From JAWPNA01 sp045402695 (GTDB taxonomy: Bacteria > Acidobacteriota > Polarisedimenticolia > JACPZX01 > DASXTC01), in contig JAWPNA010000406.1 in the NCBI GenBank assembly GCA_045402695.1, positions 1 through 5,574 on the forward strand: a DNA stretch of 5,574 bases, in the 5' to 3' direction. The translations under genes were made by a program, and so were the position numbers. The notes beneath the pieces were generated by a model. That model searched no databases, was not told the DNA's origin, and was given only the letters and a program-made list of their open reading frames with translations. This document shows positions 1 to 5,500 of this stretch, piece by piece. Every line of letters starts with the position of its first letter. Within the stretch, counting starts at the first letter, position 1.

Positions 1-144
1 CCCTGCATCGCCAACTTCTTCATGATCGTGAAGGAGAAGGGGATGACGGTTGCTCTGCTGATCGCGGGGTTCATCTTCCCGTTCGCCGTGCTGGTGGGAG
101 GCACGCTGAATTACGTCCTGCGAGCGATGAGGGTTGCGTTATGA
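1..144 (+). CDS. feoB: Ferrous iron transport protein B, C-terminal end (partial)
   Basis: This is the last 47 codons of a gene that begins before the window, read in frame 1 to a TGA at 142-144. FeoB is the inner-membrane Fe(II) permease with a cytosolic G-protein domain; only the end of its membrane part is visible. The fragment opens with PCIANFFMIVKEKG, which resembles the conserved PC-x-A...IVKE(R/K)G element in the last part of FeoB, followed by one strongly hydrophobic helix (about residues 16-40 of the fragment, ALLIAGFIFPFAVLVGG) and a short basic tail. The stop overlaps the next gene's ATG as ATGA (141-144), so the two are probably translationally coupled. The G domain and most of the permease cannot be assessed. 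The DtxR-FeoA gene just downstream supports the Feo assignment. Confidence 0.85.
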   Translation, partial: PCIANFFMIVKEKGMTVALLIAGFIFPFAVLVGGTLNYVLRAMRVAL

Positions 145-425
145 CGAAGGCCGAACCCGCCGGGCCGGTCGATTCCCGAATGGACACGCAGGATCCGGGC
201 GGCTCGAAGACCCCGGGCCTGGAGCATGACTGCCCTCTGTGCGGCCTTCACTTCGCCGAAGGGGCGGCCCACTGCGGCGGGTGTCCCATGAACGCCGCGT
301 GCAAGACCATCTGCTGCCCCCGTTGCGGATACGAGTACGTGGACCATTCCTTCACGATTGACTGGATGGGGCGGGCCGCGCGCGCGCTCAAGCGCGTGTT
401 CGACGGCAAGCGGGGTCGGAGCTGA
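141..425 (+). CDS. Small Feo-linked cysteine-rich (zinc-ribbon-like) protein
   Basis: This 94-residue protein has no signal peptide or membrane helix and is probably cytosolic. Its first 28 residues are polar and look disordered. The core (residues 31-66) holds eight cysteines: C31, C34, C45, C48, C54, C58, C59 and C62. They form a CPLCG knuckle, a CGGCPMNAAC segment and a CCPRCGYEY knuckle. The two CPxCG knuckles look like a zinc ribbon or rubredoxin-type metal site; the middle cysteines could bind a second metal or an Fe-S cluster. The tail (residues 76-94) is basic and could form an amphipathic helix. The start is fixed by ATGA overlap with feoB, and the next gene begins 5 bases after the stop. 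I recall similar cysteine-rich proteins beside feo genes but cannot verify the family; it does not look like the short Firmicutes FeoB-associated membrane protein. Possible roles are an iron or redox partner of FeoB. The function is unknown. Confidence 0.85.
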   Translation: MTKAEPAGPVDSRMDTQDPGGSKTPGLEHDCPLCGLHFAEGAAHCGGCPMNAACKTICCPRCGYEYVDHSFTIDWMGRAARALKRVFDGKRGRS

Positions 426-430
426 ATCGC

Positions 431-1105
431 ATGCGCGCCCTGAAAGAGGAGATCGAGGAGCTTTCCGAGGAGGTCTGGGCCCTCACGGAGCGCGGAGAGA
501 ACCGCCTCGACCGCGTCGTGGGGGGCTCCAAGCTGTCGCAGGCCGGGCGCGTCATCGAGGAGATGAAGCGCCGCGACCTCGTGGCCGTGGAGGATGGAGC
601 CGTCATCCTGACTGCCGCCGGCCGCGAGACGGCCAGGAACATCGTGAGGAGGCACCGGCTCGCGGAGATGCTCTTCTCCCAGGTCCTGGCTCTCTCGGAG
701 GACGTCAGCAACTCCACCGCGTGCGAGATGGAGCACATTCTGTCCGAAGGAGTCACGGATTCCGTCTGCGCCTTTCTGGGCCACCCGCCCCTATGCCCGC
801 ACGGCAAGCCGGTCCCACCGGGCAAGTGCTGCGACGTCTTCAAGCTGGACCTCGAGCCCCTGGTGGTGCGGATGATGGACCTGAGGATCGGCGAGGCGGG
901 CAAGGTGGTGTTCATCAAGCCGCTCACCCACGGTCGTCTGGATCGGATCGGCACGCTGGGCCTCGTCCCGGGAGCCATCCTCCGTCTCAAGCAGAAGCGG
1001 CCCACGGTGGTGCTCGACATCGGACAGACCACGGTGGCGATCGATCGCGAGATAGCCGACGAGGTGTACGTCCGGCGCGCTTCCGCCGCCGACACCCCGG
1101 TCTGA
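431..1105 (+). CDS. DtxR-family metalloregulator fused to a FeoA-like domain
   Basis: This is a 224-residue cytosolic protein, probably an iron-responsive repressor of this operon or of iron uptake. Residues 5-70 form a winged helix-turn-helix, 71-134 the DtxR metal-binding and dimerisation domain, and about 152-216 a FeoA/SH3-like domain. Aligned by eye with Corynebacterium DtxR, H75 and E79 match H79 and E83 of the ancillary metal site, while H98 is replaced by N94. C98, E101 and H102 match C102, E105 and H106 of the primary site, while M10 falls on a glutamate. A further cysteine set (C113, C122, C133, C134) surrounds a CPHGKPVPPGKCC segment and could bind another metal or an Fe-S cluster. 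The HTH is about three residues shorter than in DtxR and has an unusual recognition helix. A GGAG at 418-421, nine bases before the ATG, supports the start. The FeoA-like domain may mean that no separate feoA is needed, or it may act as the usual regulator C-terminal SH3 domain. Confidence 0.9.
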   Translation: MRALKEEIEELSEEVWALTERGENRLDRVVGGSKLSQAGRVIEEMKRRDLVAVEDGAVILTAAGRETARNIVRRHRLAEMLFSQVLALSEDVSNSTACEMEHILSEGVTDSVCAFLGHPPLCPHGKPVPPGKCCDVFKLDLEPLVVRMMDLRIGEAGKVVFIKPLTHGRLDRIGTLGLVPGAILRLKQKRPTVVLDIGQTTVAIDREIADEVYVRRASAADTPV

Positions 1106-1146
1106 ATCCCCCCGAACGCGAGGACAACGAGGGATACGAGCGCGCG

Positions 1147-2250
1147 ATGAAGTTGAGACTGAGTCTAAGTTGTAAAACTGGGCTGGCGGGCGCCGGCATG
1201 GTGGTCATGGCCGTCATGACCGCCGCAGCGGCCGGGCGGCCCGCGCCCCCGCCGCGCGAAGCCGCAAAGCCCGTCTCGCGGGCGCGCTACCTCATGGGCA
1301 CGGTCTGCGAGGCAGCCGCCTATCCACCGGGCGGGCTTTCAGCCCGGGAGACGGCCTCGGCGCTCGAGGACGCGTTCGACGAGATCGCCCGGATCGAGGA
1401 GATCCTCAGCGACTACAAAGAGAGCAGCGAGCTGTCCCGCCTGAACCGGGACGCGGCGCTGCGACCGGTCCCCTGCTCGCGCGAGCTGTACGATTTCATG
1501 ACGGCGGCGGTCTCGTACAGCCGCATGACGAACGGGGCGTTCGATGTCACGGTGGCCCCGTTGGTCCGACTCTGGGATCTGCGCGGCGCCGGCCGCGCGG
1601 CATCGCCGCGCGAGATCGAGGAGGCGCTGCGCCACGTCGGCGCTTCACTGATCGAGATGGATCCGGAGGGGCGTATCGTGCGGTTCGCGCGGGAGGGCAT
1701 GGCGATCGACCCTGGCGCCCTCGGCAAGGGATTCGCTCTGGACGCGGCGGCGGCGGTGCTGCGCCGGCGGGGGTTGAGATCGGCACTTCTCGATTTCGGC
1801 GGGCAGGTCCTGGCGATCGGGTCTCCGCCGGGAGAAGCCGCTTGGCAGGTGGACGTCGCGCATCCGGTCAGGCGCGGCGAGGCCGCGATCACGATCAAGG
1901 TGAAGGACGCCTCCGCGGCCACCTCCGGAAATTCAGAACGCACTGTGATGCTGCGCGGCAGGCCCGCCGGCCACATCGTGGACCCGAGAACCGGACTGCC
2001 GCTGGCGGCACGCGGCAGCGTCACGGTGATCGCCGCCTCCGGCAAGGAGGCCGACGCATTCTCCACCGCATTGCTGGTTATGGGACCGAACGAAGGGCTC
2101 AGGTGGGCCGAAGCCCGTCCCGCCCTCTCCGCGGTCTTCCTGGAAGCCGACTCGTCGGGTGGTCTCAACATGAAGTTCACCCGGAACTTCACAATGAACG
2201 ATCCGGCCGGCGCGTTGCCGGCCGGTCACGATCCGGTCAGGGGGAACTGA
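1147..2250 (+). CDS. apbE: FAD:protein FMN transferase, exported
   Basis: ApbE transfers FMN from FAD onto a threonine or serine of exported target proteins, outside the cytoplasm, in a Mg-dependent reaction. The 367-residue length fits the family. Motifs in order are LMGT (49-52), SDYKESSELSRLN (88-100), TNGAFDVTVAPLVRLW (128-143), IDPGALGKGFALD (187-199), LLDFGGQVLAIG (214-225), SAATSGNSER (256-265), HIVDPRTGLP (276-285) and ADAFSTALLVMG (302-313, with D303 and T307 in the expected metal and FAD site). The N-terminus has a basic stretch, a hydrophobic core (12-29) and a plausible cleavage after the alanine run. There is no convincing lipobox, although many ApbE proteins are lipoproteins. 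The start at 1147 keeps the basic n-region and has GAGGG upstream at 1131-1135; ATG 1198 is possible but would lack it. A plausible substrate lies two genes downstream (T157 of the FMN-binding protein). The stop shares one base with the next start. Confidence 0.93.
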   Translation: MKLRLSLSCKTGLAGAGMVVMAVMTAAAAGRPAPPPREAAKPVSRARYLMGTVCEAAAYPPGGLSARETASALEDAFDEIARIEEILSDYKESSELSRLNRDAALRPVPCSRELYDFMTAAVSYSRMTNGAFDVTVAPLVRLWDLRGAGRAASPREIEEALRHVGASLIEMDPEGRIVRFAREGMAIDPGALGKGFALDAAAAVLRRRGLRSALLDFGGQVLAIGSPPGEAAWQVDVAHPVRRGEAAITIKVKDASAATSGNSERTVMLRGRPAGHIVDPRTGLPLAARGSVTVIAASGKEADAFSTALLVMGPNEGLRWAEARPALSAVFLEADSSGGLNMKFTRNFTMNDPAGALPAGHDPVRGN

Positions 2251-3677
2251 TGGTCACCTGGGGATGGAAAGCGGTCGCACGGTTCGCGCTGTGCCTGTCG
2301 GTTGCCGGGGGGGCGGGCGTCTTGCCGCCCGCCAAGGGCGCCGAGATGACGACCGAGGCGCGCATGGCGGAGTTGGAGCGCCGCGTGGCGGAGCTGGAGG
2401 CTGCGCTCAAGAAGGCGCTGGAGGCCGGCCCCATCAAGGATGCCGCGGAGCTTCAGCGTGAGCTCGAGATGCTCACGCGAGAGTTGGAGAAGGCCAAGCT
2501 GGGAAAGGCCGCCGCGCCGCGGGAGCTGAGCTCGGTCTACGGCCTGGGTCCCGCCGCGTCGAAGGTCTACGGTGAGGAGAAGGGCCTCTCCATCGGAGGG
2601 TACGGCGAGACGCTTCTCTCGGACTTCGCCGCGCAGCGTGACGACGGGTCGCGCTCGGGCGAGACCAGCACGCTGGACCTCCTGCGCGCCGTGCTCTACT
2701 TCGGCTACAAGTTCAACGACAGGATCGTCTTCAACTCCGAGATCGAGTATGAGCACGCTTCCACCGGCGAGGGGGACGAAGAGAAGGGCGAGGTCGCGGT
2801 GGAATTCGCCAACCTGGACTTCCTGCTGCACAAGTCGGCCAACGTGCGCGCGGGGTTGATGCTGATGCCGATCGGGTTCATCAACGAGCTGCACGAGCCT
2901 CCCGTCTTCCTCGGAGCGAGGAGGCCCCAGGTCGAGACCGACATCATCCCTTCCACGTGGAGGGAGGTCGGAGTGGGCGTCTTCGGCGATGCGGGGCCCT
3001 TCTCCTACCGCGGTTACGTCGTCAGCGGCCTGGATGCTTCGGGCTTCAGCGCCTCCAGAGCCGTTCGCGGCGGCAGGCAGGATGGCTCCGAGGCCAAGGC
3101 GCGCGACCTGGCCTTCACGGCACGTGCCGACTATCACGGCGTGCCGGGGCTGCTCGTGGGCGCCTCGTACTACACCGGGGACTCGGGCCAGGGGGCCTCT
3201 TCGAGCAGCGGCGACGTGGTTGACGGGCGCGTCGTGATGTACGACGTGCACGCGGAGTACCGGTTCAAGGGGCTCCAGGTTCGAGGGTTGTGGGCCTCCA
3301 CGAGCGTGGATGACGCGGGCGACATCAGCGAAGTGATCCTCGGCCTGGATCCCTCCGATCCCAACGACGCCTCCGGATCGGTGGGCACGCGGATGAACGG
3401 CTGGTACGGCGAGGCCGGGTACGACATCCTGTCGTGGATGGGAGAAAAAACGAAGCAGGAGGTGATTCCTTACGTCCGCTACGAGAGGCTCGACACCCAG
3501 GACGGCGTCCCCGAGGGTTTCACCACCACGGGCGCCAACGACGTCAAGGTGATCACTTACGGGGTCGCGTACAAACCGATCCTGAACGTGTCGATCAAGC
3601 TCGACTTCCAGGATTTCAAGCGCGGCGACGGCAGCGGGACGGACCAGATCAATGTTGCGCTGGGCTACCTGTTCTAG
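2250..3677 (+). CDS. Porin-like outer-membrane beta-barrel with N-terminal coiled coil
   Basis: This 475-residue protein probably forms a diffusion channel in the outer membrane. Residues 1-31 are a signal peptide (basic K7 and R11, hydrophobic core, likely cleavage after AKGA). Residues 34-86 are a heptad-rich coiled coil (AELERRVAELEAALKKALE and a second segment at 66-84), which would sit in the periplasm. From about residue 112 (GLSIGGYGETLLSDF) to the end, alternating aromatic and polar strands separated by acidic, glycine-rich loops indicate a beta-barrel; the protein ends in NVALGYLF with the terminal phenylalanine expected of BAM substrates. It resembles phosphate-selective OprO/OprP-like porins in general layout, but the substrate cannot be read from the sequence. 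The TGATG junction with apbE and the GGGGGA just upstream (about 2240-2245) support the start. Its place between ApbE and the flavoprotein suggests it supplies the acceptor, perhaps Fe(III) complexes, to that system. This role is inferred. Confidence 0.85.
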   Translation: MVTWGWKAVARFALCLSVAGGAGVLPPAKGAEMTTEARMAELERRVAELEAALKKALEAGPIKDAAELQRELEMLTRELEKAKLGKAAAPRELSSVYGLGPAASKVYGEEKGLSIGGYGETLLSDFAAQRDDGSRSGETSTLDLLRAVLYFGYKFNDRIVFNSEIEYEHASTGEGDEEKGEVAVEFANLDFLLHKSANVRAGLMLMPIGFINELHEPPVFLGARRPQVETDIIPSTWREVGVGVFGDAGPFSYRGYVVSGLDASGFSASRAVRGGRQDGSEAKARDLAFTARADYHGVPGLLVGASYYTGDSGQGASSSSGDVVDGRVVMYDVHAEYRFKGLQVRGLWASTSVDDAGDISEVILGLDPSDPNDASGSVGTRMNGWYGEAGYDILSWMGEKTKQEVIPYVRYERLDTQDGVPEGFTTTGANDVKVITYGVAYKPILNVSIKLDFQDFKRGDGSGTDQINVALGYLF

Positions 3678-4218
3678 CAGCGGCGCGGCTCTCGCGCTGG
3701 CGGCCACCCTCACCGCGTCCCACGCGAAGGTGTTCTTGTCGCAGGAGGAGGCGCTCAGGCTGGCGTTCCCCGGTGGAGCCGAGTTCGCGCGGGAAACCGC
3801 CTTCCTGACGGACGAGGAAGCGCGCGCCGTGGAGAAGGACTGCAGCGGGCCGCTTGACTCGAAGATCATCACCTACTATGTGGCCGGCGGGCCGGCACAG
3901 GGCCCCACCGCCTACTTCGACACCCACATCGTCAGGACGCTGCCCGAGACGATCATGATCGTGGTCACACCGGAAGGGACCATCGGGAGGATCGACATCC
4001 TGTCGTTCTCCGAGCCACAGGACTACTTGCTGAAAGAGCGCTGGATGGCGCAGCTTCCAGGCCGGGGCCTCGATGAAGAGCTTTCGCTGAGGCGCGGGGT
4101 GCGTCCGATGACCGGCGCCACGCTTTCCGCTCGCGCCATCGTGGACAGCGCGCGCCGGATCCTCTCCGTGCACCGGACGCTGGCGGCCAGGAAGCGCGGC
4201 GCTGGAGGCGCGCCATGA
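3652..4218 (+). CDS. Exported FMN-binding-domain protein, predicted ApbE substrate
   Basis: This 188-residue protein is predicted to be a periplasmic electron carrier with covalently bound FMN. Residues 1-25 look like a signal peptide (R3, hydrophobic alanine/leucine core, likely cleavage after SHA). Residues 26-60 are helical, and about 85-175 match an FMN_bind (NqrC/RnfG-type) domain: YFDTHIVRTLPETIMIVVTPEG leads to a strand-rich core, and MTGATLSARAI carries the S/T-G-A-T-x-S/T flavinylation consensus with T157 as the expected attachment residue. The single FMN_bind domain with no transmembrane anchor differs from NqrC and RnfG, which keep a membrane helix, although an uncleaved signal could serve as one. 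The chosen ATG overlaps the end of the porin gene by 26 bases. The only nearby purine-rich sequence (GGGACGGA, about 3636-3643) is weak and rather far upstream, so translation is probably coupled. The stop overlaps the next ATG as ATGA. Confidence 0.88.
   Translation: MLRWATCSSSGAALALAATLTASHAKVFLSQEEALRLAFPGGAEFARETAFLTDEEARAVEKDCSGPLDSKIITYYVAGGPAQGPTAYFDTHIVRTLPETIMIVVTPEGTIGRIDILSFSEPQDYLLKERWMAQLPGRGLDEELSLRRGVRPMTGATLSARAIVDSARRILSVHRTLAARKRGAGGAP
4111..4128 (+). other. Flavinylation motif TGATLS codons
   Basis: These codons give T154-G155-A156-T157-L158-S159 of the FMN-binding protein, matching the ApbE target consensus S/T-G-A-T/S-x-S/T. By analogy with NqrC, FMN would be joined by a phosphoester bond to T157 (codon 4120-4122). 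The acidic residue often found a few positions before the motif is absent here; the local sequence is RRGVRPMTGATLS. Confidence 0.85.
4204..4208 (+). promoter_or_regulatory. Ribosome binding site of the cytochrome b-like gene
   Basis: GGAGG lies six bases before the ATG at 4215, inside the last codons of the FMN-binding protein gene. It decides in favour of this start over the internal ATG at 4311, so the alanine/glycine-rich N-terminal repeat is probably translated. Confidence 0.7.
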
Positions 4219-4805
4219 GGATGGCGGCCCGCAGCGCAGGGGCCAGCGGCGCGACGGCCGGCGGGGCGTCTGCCGGCGGGGCATTTCCCAGTGGGGCGGC
4301 GGCCAGCGGCATGACCGGCCTCACGCGGCTCCTCGTCAACGCCTCCTCGATGACCGTCGGGCTCTCGGGGGCCGTGTATGCCTTCATGAAGTACCTGATG
4401 GCAGGCGATGACCCGTTCTCCGCCTTCCATCACCCGCTGCAGCCCTGGATGCTCGACCTCCACGTCATCTCCTCGCCTCTGCTGGTCTTCGCCGTCGGGA
4501 TGATCGCCCGAGAGCACATTCTTGCCCAGCTCCAGAAGGGGCCGGGCCGACGGGGGCGCGGCACCGGAGTCGTGGCCGTGGCCTGCTTGCTCCCCATGAT
4601 CGCCACCGGCTATCTTATCCAAGTCTTCGTGGACGAGAGGGCGCTGCTCATCTGCATCATCGTTCACCTGGTGACCAGCGCCGTCTATCTGGCCGCGTTC
4701 ATCGCGCACCTCGTGATCTCGAGGAAGATCGCCGCGCTGCGCAGGACGGCGCAGGAGAACGGCGCCGCGACAGTCTGGAACGGCCAGTCGGCCGGGAGTG
4801 TGTGA
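4215..4805 (+). CDS. Four-helix membrane protein, putative di-heme cytochrome b (DUF4405-like)
   Basis: This 196-residue inner-membrane protein is the likely electron carrier across the membrane. Four hydrophobic helices are visible at about residues 36-63, 81-104, 117-138 and 143-170. Basic loops (GPGRRGRG between helices 2 and 3; SRKIAALRR after helix 4) predict N-in, C-in topology; the outer loops contain DD and DE. Histidines sit near both ends of helices 2 and 4: H83 and H101, and H151 and H165. H83 with H151 would lie near the periplasmic face and H101 with H165 near the cytoplasmic face, a geometry that suits two stacked b hemes. H72 and H73 lie in the first outer loop. The fold and gene neighbourhood fit DUF4405-type proteins, but that family name is from memory. 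The first 34 residues hold a pentapeptide repeat. Good GGAGG and the ATGA overlap support the start. An alternative is a quinone-linked membrane protein without heme. Confidence 0.8.
   Translation: MRMAARSAGASGATAGGASAGGAFPSGAAASGMTGLTRLLVNASSMTVGLSGAVYAFMKYLMAGDDPFSAFHHPLQPWMLDLHVISSPLLVFAVGMIAREHILAQLQKGPGRRGRGTGVVAVACLLPMIATGYLIQVFVDERALLICIIVHLVTSAVYLAAFIAHLVISRKIAALRRTAQENGAATVWNGQSAGSV
4242..4316 (+). repeat. Five degenerate 15-bp tandem units (pentapeptide repeat)
   Basis: Five in-frame 15-base units encode ASGAT, AGGAS, AGGAF, PSGAA and ASGMT (residues 10-34). Units 2 and 3 share their first eleven bases (GCCGGCGGGGC). The array lies between the start codon and the first membrane helix, on the predicted cytoplasmic side. 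It probably grew by slippage; no function is evident. Confidence 0.7.
4794..4798 (+). promoter_or_regulatory. Ribosome binding site choosing ATG 4805
   Basis: GGGAG lies six bases before ATG 4805 but only three before the in-frame GTG at 4802. The spacing favours the ATG, which shares its A with the upstream gene's TGA stop (TGATG). Confidence 0.55.
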
Positions 4806-5380
4806 TGGCCTGGGTCGCCGAGATTCTCAGGAAGGAACACCGTATCTGCGCGCAGTGCCGTCTGGCGCCGACGCATGTCTACGATCCCGATCTGACCGGC
4901 GCCGATGACGCGCTCGGCGAGCCGGGCGGTGAACCCTCGGGCACTCCTCTCTGCAACGCATGCCTGGCCTCACGGCTGATCGAGGACTTCACATCCTTCA
5001 CGGCCCGGGGGCTCCTGTTCGAACCGGCCCTCGGTCCCGAGGCCATCATCTTCCATCCTCTTGGTGGACCAGCGGCACGAGCCTGGCCTGAGGAACGACG
5101 TGACCTCGTGCGCGTCCGCCTCGACTCGCTGGAAGACCGCTGCGACACCTGCGGGCAGCACGGCAGGTTCCTGTGGGTGCCCGTCGATAGCGACGCAAAC
5201 CTGTGGCCCGACGACTGGCTCGCCTCACTGGAGGCGGGTGATCTGGCGCCGGCCAAGACGTTATGCTGCGCCTGCGCTGCCAGGCGCCTGGCCCGCTCGA
5301 TCGAGGAGCGTGGACTGTTCTATGAAGCGATCATTCCGCCCCGCGGCGGCGACGGCGTCCTGTTCGGTTCCGAGATTTGA
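4805..5380 (+). CDS. Unknown protein with two copies of a CxxC...CxxC module
   Basis: I do not recognise this 191-residue protein. It has no signal peptide or membrane helix and looks cytosolic. It contains an internal duplication. Module 1 (residues 15-86) has C15xxC18, a 31-residue spacer, C50xxC53, then ASRLIEDFTSFTARGLLFEPAL. Module 2 (113-188) has C113xxC116, a 37-residue spacer, C154xxC157 (with an extra C155), then AARRLARSIEERGLFYEAII. In each module the second CxxC is followed by a helix with a conserved R-L and then RGL-x-F/Y-E. Each set of four cysteines could hold one zinc or iron, as in zinc ribbons or rubredoxin knuckles. No CxxCH occurs, so it is not a c-type cytochrome. The linker (87-112) is rich in arginine and acidic residues. 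The TGATG junction places it last in the operon. A role as a cytosolic electron donor or metal sensor for the upstream cytochrome is conceivable but unsupported. Confidence 0.8.
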   Translation: MAWVAEILRKEHRICAQCRLAPTHVYDPDLTGADDALGEPGGEPSGTPLCNACLASRLIEDFTSFTARGLLFEPALGPEAIIFHPLGGPAARAWPEERRDLVRVRLDSLEDRCDTCGQHGRFLWVPVDSDANLWPDDWLASLEAGDLAPAKTLCCACAARRLARSIEERGLFYEAIIPPRGGDGVLFGSEI

Positions 5381-5409
5381 CCCACCTCTCTCCTCCTCTT
5401 TCTCGTTCC
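5381..5409 (+). terminator. Pyrimidine-rich tract after the operon, possible Rho-type site
   Basis: Directly after the last stop codon comes a 29-base tract with only one G (5405) and one A (5384), rich in C and T. A C-rich, G-poor transcript segment is the kind of sequence that Rho loads on. No GC hairpin followed by a T run is visible between 5381 and 5500, so an intrinsic terminator is unlikely here. The call rests on composition alone. Confidence 0.25.
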
Positions 5410-5500
5410 ACCGACCCGTCGCGCAAGATTCAGCATGGGGCCGGTGGCGGAGGCGGCGAGGCGAGGTCGTCCTCCCGAGGGCCCTCATGAGCGAGCCTGA

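Noticed and set aside
358..1146. In-frame upstream extension of apbE to an ATG at 358, giving a 630-residue product.
   Set aside because: The added part is the frame-shifted shadow of the regulator gene, rich in R, G and P with no motif. The apbE signal peptide begins at 1147.
1842..2249. In-frame upstream extension of the porin to an ATG at 1842.
   Set aside because: It overlaps the conserved C-terminal part of apbE in another frame, and the signal peptide starts at 2250 behind a good ribosome site.
2226..3872. A 548-codon open frame on the minus strand.
   Set aside because: It is antisense to the porin, whose signal peptide, coiled coil and C-terminal phenylalanine are coherent. Long antisense frames are common in GC-rich coding DNA, and this translation shows no family motif.
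4245..4262. SGATAG at residues 11-16 of the cytochrome-like protein, similar to a flavinylation site.
   Set aside because: The last position is G rather than S or T, it lies in a low-complexity repeat, and the predicted location is cytoplasmic, where exported ApbE does not act.
4847..5275. CxxC pairs in the last operon gene as possible c-type heme sites.
   Set aside because: None of the four pairs is followed by histidine and the protein has no signal peptide, so metal knuckles are more likely.
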